Positions 23,125 to 34,788 are shown, numbered from the stretch's first letter. The stretch is 64,000 nucleotides of DNA from Calonectria ilicicola (GCA_020809705.1 CP085828.1:5642001-5706000); one strand, 5' to 3'. The notes: a model not told the origin generated them from the letters alone. Numbers and translations are program-made.

Positions 23125-25653
23125 ATGTGGGTTTCGACAATGCCTCAGTACCCAGACCAACACCCAGCGCACCACGATCACAGCATAATAAACCCGAAAG
23201 CTCTTCCACAGTCGGCCCCGCTTATTGTTGGCGGCGACCTCCCTGGCAACATGAACTCGCTCCCTCACCAGTCTCCCCGCAACCTCACTGATCTCCTGGA
23301 ACCCGCCATCGACGGTCCCCCATCCCCAGAGAGAATACGCCAATTGAACGATCAGATGAAACGGGCTACCCATCTAAACAGAGCATATGGCCACCGCGTT
23401 GCTTCCTCGAGTGCATCCTCGCTCCTTGTGACTGAGCGACATGGCTGGAACCACTCAATGGAGAACGTAGCTCTCTCTCGCCGCTCTTCGAACCGGTCCG
23501 CTGCAAGCGGCAGCCCTTCTCAGGATTTGCCTGACGGAAGTCACAGCCTGACCAAGAACATCTTCCATCGCCGTGCCAAGTCAAGCAAATCCGGAAGGAC
23601 AAGCGCCAATAGTTCCTCTGGCAGCTCTCTGTATTCTACAGAAGCTCCTAGCGAACACTCACTCGCCAACTTCAAGGATTCCCTCATGCCCACCATCTTC
23701 ACTCGGCGAAAGTCTCGTGATGAGATGATGGCTCAAAGAAAGCTCCAGATCTCTGGCCCCTTCAACTTCCAGCATGTCACACACACACCGCGCGAACAAG
23801 TTGCCAACATTCAACGTTCTAACCGCAGGGAGCTCATGGATGAGCTCTCAACGCTGCGTCTCAGCGATGCTGCTGTAGGCGTAGCTATCACACCTGATGG
23901 ATCTGAGGCACAGGACTTCCCCTTTCCCAATTCAAATGAGCAGATCTATCAGGATATTCCCCACCCTCAAGCTGGACCTCGCCGTATGGTGAAGTACACA
24001 CGGTCGCAGGAGCAGCTTCGAACGAGCCCGCCTGTCCGCCCTCCCCGATCTCCTGTTGACCCAATTGCATCTCCCACCCTTGGCCCAGCCCCCCCTCCGC
24101 GAATTTCTAGTCGCCAGTCTATCCAGCGGAACGGTAGCCCGGGCGGTGACCTAGACCGACCGCTAACAAGTGGTGGCTTTTGTCGACCTCGACCTTTTAG
24201 CCCCCACGATACGTTGGAGGCATCTCGCGAGTTTGTTGATGAGCGAAGCCCTCTTGCGATGGAAGATGGTCGATTCTCTCATGCCTTGACTACTCCTGAC
24301 GATGCCGCCTGGCCACTTCCCGGACCCATATCATATGAGCGTCCTCTGCCAGACGTCCCAGAGGAGGAAGAGCACCCGGTTTTTGCCCACCGCTCGAGAG
24401 GGAGCGTTGCTAGTAACGCGTCTTCCCTCCGGGCTATACAGTCCGTCCCTGCACTTCGCACAGTATCAGAGCCCCAGCGGATGAGTGGAACCTCAGACAC
24501 TCTGGGCCCTTTTGAAACAGTGAACACCAACCGATTGAGTCAGGTGGGAGAGCTAGACTTCTGCGGACCTGTATCTCCCCTCAGGGAGAACTGGGAGGAC
24601 GATATCGATTACTGCTACGAGCATGAGGCTGATGCTAACTTTGATTACCAATGGGAGCGTCCTTCGCTAGATACGAGCTGCGATCGCAAGCGGGCTCCCC
24701 CCCCAGTTCAGGTAGCCCTCGTGGATGATGAGTTGAGCGAGGTACCGTCTTTTACCATTGACCCATCGTCTCCCGGTATGCTTTCCGCATCGAGGTTTGA
24801 TGTGCCAGCTCTAAGCCCTACTAGCCAAGCATCCCCTATCGTCGGGCACGAGGTCACCACCCCAATTTCGGCAACCGGGGTTTTAAGCAACTTTTCGCTT
24901 CCCCGTGTCGAGAGGTCGAACCGACCGCCTCACCTGAAGCCCACTCATGAGCGCACTGACTCACGCGCCTCAAGCTTCAAAGAATCGCATGGATTTACTC
25001 TTTCTCCTTCCTTGCTGATCCCTGGCGACTACCATCACCAGATGATGCTCACCGAGGCTGAGAGACAGGAGTTTGCAGCCGATGATGAGTTTCGCAGCCG
25101 ATTTTACAAGTCTAATGCCTTTTATGAGGATAACCTTGCAGCAGCCAATTCGTCACCGTTTATGCAACAGCAACGGTCGAGCGTTTCCACTACTGCGACC
25201 AGTTCCACGACCGTCTCAGACTCCACTGGGGAGCGCCATGTCTCAACGAACTCTACCTGGACATCACTGACTCGTCTTACCAGCAGCACATCGCTTAGCA
25301 AGATGACCGGATCCTGGTCTGAGTCGACTGGCGACCGAGTAGTAAGCTCACACCTGGCCGACCCACAAGAAGACAGCGACCAGGAAGAGTCGACACCACC
25401 GGCCTCTAAGGACAAAGATACGGTCCCCGAACTGGTACAATTCCCTACGGTCCCGGCCGTCAACCGGCCCCACCACAAGAGCCACGCCAGCGAGTCCGTC
25501 GTTCGGGACGAGGTTCCCTCAATGAAGGCGGATGCGGCTAAGCCTCGACGCCCCCGAGCGAGGACCACAAGCATGAGTGTCCAGGCACCGCCTGTGGGCC
25601 AGTATGCTTTATTTCCCCGGACGTACGTTAAAACCACCGGCGACCGAATCTAA
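23125..25653 (+). CDS. Disordered Ser/Pro-rich protein with a CRIB-type motif (putative Cdc42/Rac effector)
   Basis: One exon of 842 aa from the ATG at 23125; a second in-frame ATG six codons in has an equally good context. Most of the chain is disordered and rich in Ser, Pro, Arg and Thr. The one clear landmark is ISGPFNFQHVTHT at residues 209-221, which fits the CRIB consensus (I-S-x-P-x-x-F-x-H-x-x-H) except for the final V-G. It is followed by a short charged helix-like stretch (REQVANIQRSNRRELMDELS). CRIB motifs bind GTP-loaded Cdc42 or Rac. Yeast Gic1/Gic2 have a similar layout, with a CRIB motif in an otherwise disordered polarity protein, but I see no proof of orthology. Many PPxR and RxxS sites suggest SH3 binding and phosphorylation. 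Upstream exons in the long 5' stretch are possible. Confidence 0.8.
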   Translation: MWVSTMPQYPDQHPAHHDHSIINPKALPQSAPLIVGGDLPGNMNSLPHQSPRNLTDLLEPAIDGPPSPERIRQLNDQMKRATHLNRAYGHRVASSSASSLLVTERHGWNHSMENVALSRRSSNRSAASGSPSQDLPDGSHSLTKNIFHRRAKSSKSGRTSANSSSGSSLYSTEAPSEHSLANFKDSLMPTIFTRRKSRDEMMAQRKLQISGPFNFQHVTHTPREQVANIQRSNRRELMDELSTLRLSDAAVGVAITPDGSEAQDFPFPNSNEQIYQDIPHPQAGPRRMVKYTRSQEQLRTSPPVRPPRSPVDPIASPTLGPAPPPRISSRQSIQRNGSPGGDLDRPLTSGGFCRPRPFSPHDTLEASREFVDERSPLAMEDGRFSHALTTPDDAAWPLPGPISYERPLPDVPEEEEHPVFAHRSRGSVASNASSLRAIQSVPALRTVSEPQRMSGTSDTLGPFETVNTNRLSQVGELDFCGPVSPLRENWEDDIDYCYEHEADANFDYQWERPSLDTSCDRKRAPPPVQVALVDDELSEVPSFTIDPSSPGMLSASRFDVPALSPTSQASPIVGHEVTTPISATGVLSNFSLPRVERSNRPPHLKPTHERTDSRASSFKESHGFTLSPSLLIPGDYHHQMMLTEAERQEFAADDEFRSRFYKSNAFYEDNLAAANSSPFMQQQRSSVSTTATSSTTVSDSTGERHVSTNSTWTSLTRLTSSTSLSKMTGSWSESTGDRVVSSHLADPQEDSDQEESTPPASKDKDTVPELVQFPTVPAVNRPHHKSHASESVVRDEVPSMKADAAKPRRPRARTTSMSVQAPPVGQYALFPRTYVKTTGDRI

Positions 25654-27260
25654 CTGTGTGCTGCTGGTTATATTGGTCATCGGTCACCATCGTGTCATGG
25701 TTGCGTTTTGCGTGTTTTTTTCATTTTTTTTTTTTCATCAGCCGCCCCTCTATGCCGCAGGATTGCAACAAACCCTAGCTGCAACACTTGTGATGCATCG
25801 CAGAACTGGGGCTCTCCCCCCTGATCGCCCGGATGTATAATTATGTCGGGAAGCGGAACAAACTGAACCAGGCCGAATTGGCCTGGATTGTATAACACTG
25901 TACCACCCCATCACTACAACCCAAGCTCAAGAGGGTTCCACTCACGGATGGAGTTTTGCGCGCATTCTTGGTTTCGACTGATTTATGAAGCCATTGCATT
26001 GTCGGTCACTTTCGTTTGTCAATTTTTTTTTTTCAAAGATCGAGTCGTTCCATTTCTCGACACTCGTGGTATTAGAGGCGTATTGAGGTTGCTGCATGGC
26101 AGTTAGGGCTGCTTACCTTTCTTTTTTATATTTTTTTTTTTGGCGTGCTACAAAAGATAAACAATCGTTCAGTGGGATACTGTGGGCTTTCTTTTTTTTC
26201 TTGTTCCATATTGACCCGACAGAGCGGTTTGTGGGGGCGGAGATATATCATGGACCTGGACAGGCAAGGATGTCCACTACCACATCCAGGATGAAAGCTG
26301 GATTGGATTAGATGGATGGTATTATACATGACGAGTGATGGATTATGAACCACTAGAGACACCAGCAGAGAAGCTATCGTTACCACCGCCCTCGACGGCG
26401 AGTAGCTTCAAGGCGAAGAGCGCTGGCAGTTGCCACAATAAGACAAAAAAAGACAAAGATACCAACCATATTACCTGTGCCTTCCCTCCACGCAAAGATG
26501 ATAGTGAATATTTCATTATTTAAGGAGACCTAAGGTAATTAATCATGCCCCGATGTGGTAGGAATAATTTGTCTTCATGCAAATGGCGGATGGGACTGAA
26601 AAGTGAGTGTTGAAGCTGCAGATTTGTCACCCTTGTCTGACTTTGGAGTCTTGCTTGACTCTTTTGGCATACATTGCGAACCGACAATATAACCACTGAA
26701 TAAAGTATTAAATAGTGCTTCACGCTTGACACTTTATTTGTATCTGCAATTTCACACCAACGCAGCACACACGCACAACACACTAATATAACAACAAATG
26801 ACGAAAAGAAACGAAAGCATTGAGAAACGAAGGATTGACCAACACACATGAGATGGCTACTACAAGTAACCAAGAAGGGTTAAAATGGCGCAAACAACGA
26901 AAGACAAATAGGCCTTTAAACAAAGTCCGCCGCCCCAAAACCGCCTTGCCCCCGCTTCATAACACTTAATGGCTCAAAATTTCCGCCCAACTCGTACCTG
27001 AAAGAAACAAAAACAAGCGCTCAAACAAAATCTGCTCCCCTTACATTCCTCTTTTCTTCTCGTCTTTGTTTTCTTTTCGTTTAAGAAGGAAAATGATGTT
27101 TTGAATACCTGGACAAGGGAATGAATGCACACCAAGAATCGAAAGTTGTCAAGAAGTAGAACCAATGGGGTTTGTGGGGAGTAGCTGACCAAATTTGCGT
27201 CCCGTCCCGCCCCTGTTTTTTTTTCTTTTCCTTTCTATTACCTTGAAGAGCCCTAGTACT
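25654..27260. other. Convergent intergenic region between the CRIB and bHLH genes
   Basis: About 1.6 kb between two 3' ends. It is AT-richer than the flanking genes and holds several T runs (near 25720-25736, 26022-26031, 26130-26142 and 27216-27225) which fit long 3' UTRs. The open frames are short and without protein features. No gene is seen. Confidence 0.5.
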
Positions 27261-29564
27261 TTAACTCGGATCCTCGTCCTTGTCGTCATCCATGCTGATA
27301 TTGAAATTGAGGGGTGATTCTTGCCCCGCGCCCTCGTCAGGTCCGACAGAACTTTTGAGCTGAGCCAGGTTTCCTTGTAGCTCGTTGTTCTCGCGTTCGA
27401 GCATGTCACGCTCTTGTTCAAGCGACTTGATATGCCTCCGGGCCATCTCAAGGACTTCACCCTTGCTCACCCGACGGTCACCCCAGTCACCGCCGTCCGA
27501 GTTATCATCTGCTTCCCCGCTGGCACGGATCTGCTCGGGTAGCGCATTGAGAAGAGACTCGAACTGGGCATTGAGACGGTTTCGATACTGTTTCTCGACA
27601 AGATTATGGGAGGCACGGGTGCGGCGCTCTTCTGGAGTATCGCTGGGCTTACTGTGGCTGTTCTTGGATGTGCGCGAAGCGCTTCGGAGCTTACTCTGGC
27701 GGCTGGAGGCTGTCGAGGAAGAAGCAACCGACGAGGAAGCCATGGAAGATGATGTAATGGAAGCCGTCTTGGACCCTATACTTCCACGGCTATTTTGGGA
27801 AGCTGAGCCAGGGCTGGTAGCATCGGGGGATGGACCGCCACGACTATCTGTAGAGTTGCGGACATCTCGTTTGCCCTTCCTGGAACGGGGAGTTTTCTTC
27901 GGGCGAGAGCCGTGGACCGAGTCAAGTTCTCTTTGAAGCTCTTCCGGATCGGTCCAAGGATTGGTTGACACCTGACCAGCCGGTGTTGACACGGTTGGAG
28001 TACTGCCGTCGTGGGTGATGTGGTCTTCCCAAGAGCCGCTAAAGCCGTAATGACTATGGGAGGAATGGATGCTCGAGGGGGAGACTATGCTAGCTCCATA
28101 ACCTAAGGGATGATCTGCAATTCCTGGGGAAATATGACCATGGTGTGGCATGGAAGGCATCATGGTGTTCCCAGGAAGCTCGAAGTCAAAGGCGGATGCG
28201 TGAAGTGGCATTGGCGGCTGGGCGATGCCGTACATGCTCCAATCCATGGACATTGGAGTGCCCGAAGTGTTCAAAACGGGCGAAATGTGAGGTTGGAAAG
28301 CTGCGGCTGCCATGGGCGCCGGACTCTGAGGGTGATGGCCGTGTAAGTCGAGCGCAGCATGATGTGACGGCGGGAGGGGGCGTGATTGGTCACGTGATGT
28401 GATAATGACGGGCTGAGTGGGGTCTGAGGCAGCTGAAGCCACAGCAGACGCCACGGGGAGCAGGGCCGGGTTTCGTGGGTCTAAGGAAGTCGGGGGGTGC
28501 CGCTGTGGCTGAGGACTGGTTCGATTCGGCGCAGAAATGGGCTGTTGCAGATGGGCGAGATGGGGCGAGCGGCCGGAGGCGACGTTGGCAGCGTCAAAGC
28601 CGGTGGTTGTCTGCACGATGGTTTGCGGCTGTGGTGGTCCTGTGCTCGCAGCGAGATTCGCGGGAGTTTGTGTCGGCATGGGCATGGACGTGGGTGTGCG
28701 CATCTGCTTTTGCTATGTCAGAAAACCATGTGCTGCTGAGCTTTTGCGGTGCTTTGGCTTGATTCCTCTTCTCTCTCTTACACACTCCCTCGCCGCAGTC
28801 ACACTCCCCTCGATCGACCTCGATCGAGATGGTGCTGATCTCTCACTCTCTTGGGATGGCATCTCCTCTGCTCCCCTACCCCTAATCTCCCACCCATTGG
28901 CCTTGTCTCTTCTTCGACCTGGCCTCGCTTAACCGTCTATCGCACATCGCCTATCCGTCTTCTCTCTTTCGATAACGCCGCCAAATACACCCAAGACACT
29001 CGTCGGGCGCTTGACGGCGACCCCCATATTCGTCATCCCCGCGACCACCTGGGCAGCTCACTCACACCTACGCGGAGACACGAGCTGGCGCCTTCGTCCG
29101 CCGCGCTTGCCACGGTGCTGTGGTGGACCAGACTAGCAGCGCAATAACCACCGTCTTAATGCGCTCCTAGCGGCCCTCTCCGTTCTTTGAGGGCGGCAAA
29201 AATGGCGACATGCTTGAATATCAATGACTCGCAAAAAGACCATTATTGAGTCTCTGGATTCGAGATTTTCAGCCACTGGGCTGATGTCCCTCGCAAGCCG
29301 CCATGTCTCACTTCTCCGTCCACCACTCACCAACGCAAAACAGCAAGCCACTTGGTCAACTGCCATGTGCTCAACGTTCCACACTCCCACCATCACCCTT
29401 CTGACGGGCTTTTGCGGCGTTGCTAGGTTCCTTGTGGTGGATGCAAAAGAGAAAAGAAGAAAAGAAAGCAAAAGCAACTATCAGATGCCGCATTGGCTAC
29501 GTACCTCAGGGTCGTCTATGAGAAAGTCATAGAACAATGCGTCTCCGCCGTGCTCCCCCGCCAT
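27261..29564 (-). CDS. bHLH transcription factor with SREBP-type tyrosine in the basic region
   Basis: Two exons on the minus strand: 29564-29505 (20 codons, MAGEHGGDALFYDFLIDDPE) and 28703-27261, separated by an 801-nt intron (GTACGT donor, AAGCAG acceptor); total 500 aa. The N-terminal 370 residues are disordered, rich in Pro, Ser, His and Met. The bHLH domain lies at about 381-460: basic region SHNLVEKQYRNRLN, helix 1 FESLLNALPEQI, a loop of about 20 acidic or Gly residues, and helix 2 KGEVLEMARRHIKSLEQE running into a leucine-zipper-like coiled coil. Tyr in KQYRNR replaces the usual Arg, as in SREBP-type factors that can read both E-box and sterol elements. No membrane anchor is present, so it is not a membrane-bound SREBP. 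I recall similar fungal proteins annotated as HLH factor GlcD gamma, but this is not verified. The first exon is inferred; confidence is lower for it. Confidence 0.88.
28390..28397. promoter_or_regulatory. Palindromic E-box TCACGTGA inside the bHLH gene
   Basis: A perfect eight-base E-box palindrome within the coding sequence of the bHLH gene's second exon, about 300 bases from its 5' end. It is the classic target of bHLH factors, so internal autoregulation is conceivable, but chance occurrence is equally plausible. Confidence 0.2.
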
Positions 29565-31660
29565 GGTAAGGGACCAAGGTGAGTTAGTTTTGGGCGAGAT
29601 GCAATGGTAATTGGCTCGGTCGTGGGTTTATGGAGGGCCTGGCGAAGGTCTAGATCCAGCGTCTGGATTACGGTGCGGTCTTACAATCAGCTGGCGTAGC
29701 TGGTGCTTCGTCTCGTTTCGTGTTCGTTGTCGTTGTTCTCTGTGCGGCTTTTTTTTCTTCTTCTCTCGTTCGTGGTTGACGTCGACGTGATGGTTGTCGT
29801 TGTTCTTGATCCCAACGCTGACAAGACGAGGGCCTGATTCTTTTTGTATTGCCTCTGGAACCGAACCAAAAAAAACCTAGTGGCTTCCAGAGGCGAGACA
29901 CGGCTGGAAAGCTCTCAGGTCGCGAGACTACAGCCTGCGTCCCTTGACGGAGAGGCGTCCCGGCTCGAGGTGACAGCTCCCAAAAGAAAGAAGCCTTGGT
30001 GGCTTGACGGACAACGCAGAGTCGACTTGAGCTTCAACTCTCGTCTCGCTTTCGAATCCCGTCCGATTGGACTCACTCGACCTGGGCCCACGACGGCAAC
30101 CTCTTTCAGCTTCGTGCGCCCCTGATCCGGGGCGCCAGCTGCTTATACGACGGTATTCCGTCGTCTCGACGTCACCAGAGTGCCCTAGAAAGATACAACG
30201 CCACTCGGCTAGAGCCTCATCGATCCAGCGATCTCTGGCGCTGATTTCTGGGCCCTAATGCCGCCTGAGGGGTGGGCTCTGCCGATGTCTGGTGCTCCCA
30301 AACTCCAAGTCACCCCACCTAAGAGATTTCCCGAGGCCACGAGGCAAAGTCAACCGACACAATCGGATGTCTTTCCACTAGGTAGGCGAATGAGTTACCG
30401 TCCTCTTGGGTATCGCCCCCCTTAGCGTCGAAACCAGTCTGCCGACTATGCTGCTGTCGTCGAACTGTTCGTCGTCAATGTCAGGGTTGCATTCAGGTAG
30501 CGTGACTGGCTTTCTTTTGTCATTTGCATGCTTGGGACTCACCACCGAAGGGTTTCCTATTCCTCCTCAGTCTCCTTCTGTCCTTCTCCCTTTTGGTCTG
30601 GTCTTTTTCCTCCGCCCCTCCCGAGGTGCTACTAGTCTGCCCAGAGTTCAGACAGGTTACCTCACGTTGCGGGTTATGATCCGATTCTTCCTTCCCGTCT
30701 CCTGTCTGCCCTTTTCTTTTTCTTCTCCTTTCTTCTCCTGTCTTCTCTTTTTAGAAAGCAGGTGCCAAGGTCGAGTGACTGATCATGGGGTTGAAGGCTA
30801 TGCCCAATGGTAAAAACCCAACAGGCTGAAGCAAAGTGGCTTGAGCCTCCCCCCTTTTCGATGACAAAAGAATCCTTCCGTAGCGGTTTGTGAGCCTGAC
30901 TCCAATCGAATGTCGTGTGCTTCCCTTTTTTTTTCTCTCACGTTTTTTTGATACAATGGACTAGGGTTGGAATTCACGTCGGAGACTGGAACCGGAACAA
31001 CTTGGTAGGGCCAAGCCAGACCGACCCTCTCTGCCTTTCCCACGTGAGGCAACAGCTTCCAATAAGCAATCGACAGAATGTGGCCACAGCCCTTACGGTT
31101 GCTACAAAAATGATAGTACCCAGCAGTTGGATAACGGGAAAGCCACGAGTGGGTTCGAGCTGACGCCTCGCTGGGATGGGACCTTTCTGTCCAATTGCAT
31201 TTGACAAGGAAGTCAAAAGTATGGACTGGAGTTGGGGCCGCACCCAAGACCCCGCCCTTACCGCCAAAGACCCAAGACGCCCCCCAGGACCAAAGGGGCG
31301 TTTTGGGGAACCTATCCCGTCCTGGCTGGGTTATGTAGGCGAGGGTGGGAGAAAAAAAAAAGCTTGGGTATGCGGGCTCATTCGAGGGCTGATCGGCACT
31401 CGGAAGGGTCTGTCCACCCAGTCTATTGGATGCCTTCGTTCGGAGCACTTAAGACTCACATGTCAAGCGCCGAACCGCGCATACAGAGTGCGTATAAAAT
31501 GGCCCTACTTGCCATGTCTCCTTGGGACCCGACTCCCCTAGTTCCGCGCGATATTATGCTGAAATTTTCTGACTGCTCAGAATATTGAATCTTGCTTGTT
31601 TACTTGATCTTTTTTTTTTTCTTCTTTTTTTTTCTCTGCTACCTACGCCCGCTCGTCGGT

Positions 31661-31740
31661 AAGTGAAGGAGGGGAGGAGGGGGGAAAGAGACGAGGGACG
31701 AGAGGAGAGGGAAAGGGAGAGGAAGAGGAGAAGGAGGCGA
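31661..31740 (+). repeat. Polypurine (GA-rich) tract
   Basis: About 80 bases composed almost only of G and A on the plus strand, directly after a T-rich tract at 31608-31635. Such tracts are often found in fungal promoters and leaders, and can form triplexes. It is 2.1 kb upstream of the bHLH start. Confidence 0.7.
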
Positions 31741-31955
31741 GTGTGCGGGAAAGGTGGATGTGAAAAGAGCGGAAAGCAAAGAGCGGAAAGTGAAGGCCCT
31801 CTTGGAGCAGGGGGTGCGGTAAGTGATAGCAGACGAGGGAGGAGAGAAGAGCGCAGCAGAGCCGTTATCTTACTCTCTCACGCACTCTGCTCCCGGGCCT
31901 GTTGCAAGGTTCGGCGCCCAGGCTGTTTCTCAGCTTTCTGGGTATGCCTGGCTGC

Positions 31956-31982
31956 GTACGGTTGGTACGGCCGGTACGGCTG
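31956..31982 (+). repeat. Three tandem copies of a 9-mer, GTACGGYYG
   Basis: GTACGGTTG, GTACGGCCG and GTACGGCTG follow one another without a gap. They lie 200 bases before another GTAC-headed tandem repeat, in the long region upstream of the bHLH gene. Confidence 0.7.
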
Positions 31983-32181
31983 GGGGATGAGCGGGCCACC
32001 TGGCTGAGTAAAAACGGATTCGGACCGGGATTGAACTCAGGACACTCGGGGGAAGGGAAAAGAGGGAGGGTTGTTGAGGCAGCTAAGGCATATGACGCCA
32101 GATGGCACCACAAGGAGTGAGTGCAGTTGAAAGGGACAGAAGTGGTCCGGGGCGTGTATGGCATGGTATGGGTGTGGTGCG

Positions 32182-32214
32182 GTACCCAGAGCGTACCCGG
32201 AGCGTACCCAGAGC
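32182..32214 (+). repeat. Three tandem copies of an 11-mer, GTACCCRGAGC
   Basis: Copies at 32182-32192, 32193-32203 and 32204-32214 differ at one base. Like the 9-mers at 31956 they start with GTAC, and may be a small cluster of factor-binding sites or just replication slippage. Confidence 0.75.
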
Positions 32215-33914
32215 CAAGGCAGAGGTAAAAGATAGTCTCAGTGCTAGCCCGGTAGAGATCCCTCGATTCGGTATCGTTTTAACTGTTCTTTTTCGTCATG
32301 TCGACCTGTCAGAACGGGGGGCTGACGCCAGGCGGGAGACGCCAGAAGGCCCTGCTTCCCGAGGCCGAACCGCCCAAGCTCAGCTCTTTTGGGTCAGTGG
32401 CATTTTGGAATGGGTGGTCTGATCCTAGATTTGCCAACCGAGAGAGCGGGGGCGTGGCTGGCGATACCGGGGGGTGGATGTCTTTTTCGTGCTGGGTTAT
32501 GCGTCCCAATGTAAAGAGGTATACCGCAAGAAGGCGAGACGCATCATCTCCTTGACCCTCCATCCATGCCATGTACATGTAGGGAGGATGCAGCATGTCT
32601 CCAGCATGTCTCCTCTGGTGCCTCCCCCACCAGGACCTTGTTTTGGGGCCAAGAGGGATCCCAGCAGAGCGTGAGCGTGAGAGGGAAAAGTGGGTGGATC
32701 GTTTGGTGTGGCACCCTTCCCCATCGGCCTGTCTCCTCTAATCCATCCATTCTCCATGTCCATATCCGTATCCAGAATGCCCAGGCACCGCGGCCATTGC
32801 CCTTTCGTTTGAGTCTCGAGAGCCAAGCCCGGCCTGGATCCCGGTGCCCGTTGATGGAATCCGGGTGGGCACCTGTTGGTTGGTTGGTTAGTTGGCAGGT
32901 TGGACGTCCAGGGAGGGAGCGGGATGGGACGCAGGCAACGGTTTTTTTGTGGGTTTTGGGAGCCACACTTTTTTTATTTTATTTTATTATATCTTATTTT
33001 TTTTTACTTTTATTTTATTGATTTGTTCTTTTTTTTTTTTTTTTCTTGGTTGATAATCTTTTGTTGTCTTGGTCTTTCGCAATGTCTCGAATCGGGAGCG
33101 GGTTTCAATCCTTTTTTTTTTTTTACTTTCTTTTTTGTCGGACTGTGCTCTCCTTTTCCTACCTGTCAGAAGAGGGAACGCGGCGCATGTCACTCTGCAT
33201 CGTTGGTTGCTGCCATTGACGGCATGCCGTGTTAGTGTGTTTGCCGAGGCTTCAAATTCAACAAACCACGCCCCAGATAATGGGGAATAGCAAGGGACAA
33301 GCATGTTGCCCGAGCGTCAAAGCGAAAACCGCTGGCTTTGCCCAGGGCTGTGGCGACAAAAAAAGGTTGAAAACCGGGTATAGCCAGTCCCCCAGCCACA
33401 CTGCGTCCTCCTCTCATTTTGTACATTGTCCAGAGGGAGGGATCTCGATCCCACCCCCCTTGTTCAAAAATACCCATGTATGGAAGCAAGCGAGGGACAC
33501 GGCAAGGGCAGCAAAAAGAAGAGTCAATAGTGATGAATAATTGTGGACGCTGGGCCGCTATCCGACAGTGGGCTGCAGCTGTGAGGCACAGCAGAGATCA
33601 AAAGTTCAGAGGAACAAAGCTTGGGTATACTGGATCAATCAATTAATAATTGAGCGCTCAGGCCAATTGAGGCAGGGAATTGAGGTGGAAATACGAGACG
33701 TAGTATTAGGCCTGGCGGAGAAATAGAGCGCGGAAAGCTAACAAGAACCACCAGCTTATCTCTGGAGGGGAGAAATTATATGTCGGGCAAGATGGTTACG
33801 ACATGACCATGATGTAATAAGGTCTATGTACGAGCAAGCAAAGTGAATCAACAGTGTTTGGTGCCGGTGCCGGCGCCGGCGAGGGCGAGAGCTTTGTTCC
33901 CGGGGTGAAGACGG

Positions 33915-33950
33915 ATGGATGTATGGATGTATGGATGTATGGATGTATGG
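33915..33950 (+). repeat. Microsatellite (ATGGATGT), 4.5 copies
   Basis: Four perfect 8-base units followed by ATGG. Simple sequence in a gene-free region; no protein use is likely. Confidence 0.9.
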
Positions 33951-34788
33951 ACAATATATCGGGAGGGATGCCGGCTACTGGAAACGAACGTGTTCACGGC
34001 CCGAAGAGGATTTCTATGGGGCCGAAGGATTAGTTTGTCAATGACAAGCGATGACACATGCCCACTTGCAAGCACCATAAGGGAGGAGTACGCGGATAGT
34101 TGATAAGCCAAAGGAAGAGATCGTGACATGACATGACATGCATGATAGGAAAGGGGAAAAAAAAGCAAAACAGGAAAAGATAACAAATCAAACAAACCAT
34201 GATGATCAAAAAGAAAGTGAATCGAAGGGAACGAGAAAAGAATGAGCTGAAAGAAAAAAGAAAAGGGTCAAAGCTAATTGATCAACATAACACTCGTCGT
34301 AGTTGTCAGCTCCATCGTCAAATGGCCGACCGGGGATCCAAGCGTTGGCAGCAACTGGACCGCTTTATCTCCATAGTGTTCACCACACAGACCAGGCATA
34401 ATGAAGCTTATCCTATCCCATCCAAGTTGCACGTCCTGTAAGATTTCTGCTATTTCCTGGCGGACCATTCGGGGCATTTCTGCTATAGCTAGTGTCTTGG
34501 CCTGCGACCCTTCTTCGTGCTCTCGGGGACTTAGCAAGCTCCCGCCCATCCGAGTCTGGGAGGGCTAGACTATCTATCTACTTCGCAGCCGTTGTACACT
34601 GTATTGTATCTACACCACACCACTACCAACCACACCACCACCCTTTTTCGATTCCTCCATGGCCCCCTCCCCCCGTTTCTAAATGGAAGAAGACTATTGG
34701 CCGATCTCGCACCCGTTTTGGTTGAAGTTCAACCATGTAGCAACAGGTCCAGAGCCTTACAAGGCCACCCATCCACCCATCCTCGTTT

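Noticed and set aside
30798..31448. 216-codon minus-strand frame upstream of the bHLH gene
   Set aside because: Low similarity to any known protein type, crosses homopolymer runs and lacks splice signals giving a longer product.
32020..32050. tRNA-like T-arm (GATTGAACTCAGGA) on the minus strand
   Set aside because: The stem bases flanking the loop do not pair and no D-arm or acceptor stem is present.
33915..33950. Array-like repeated unit that could suggest CRISPR
   Set aside because: Units are 8 bases with no spacers in a eukaryotic genome; it is a microsatellite.
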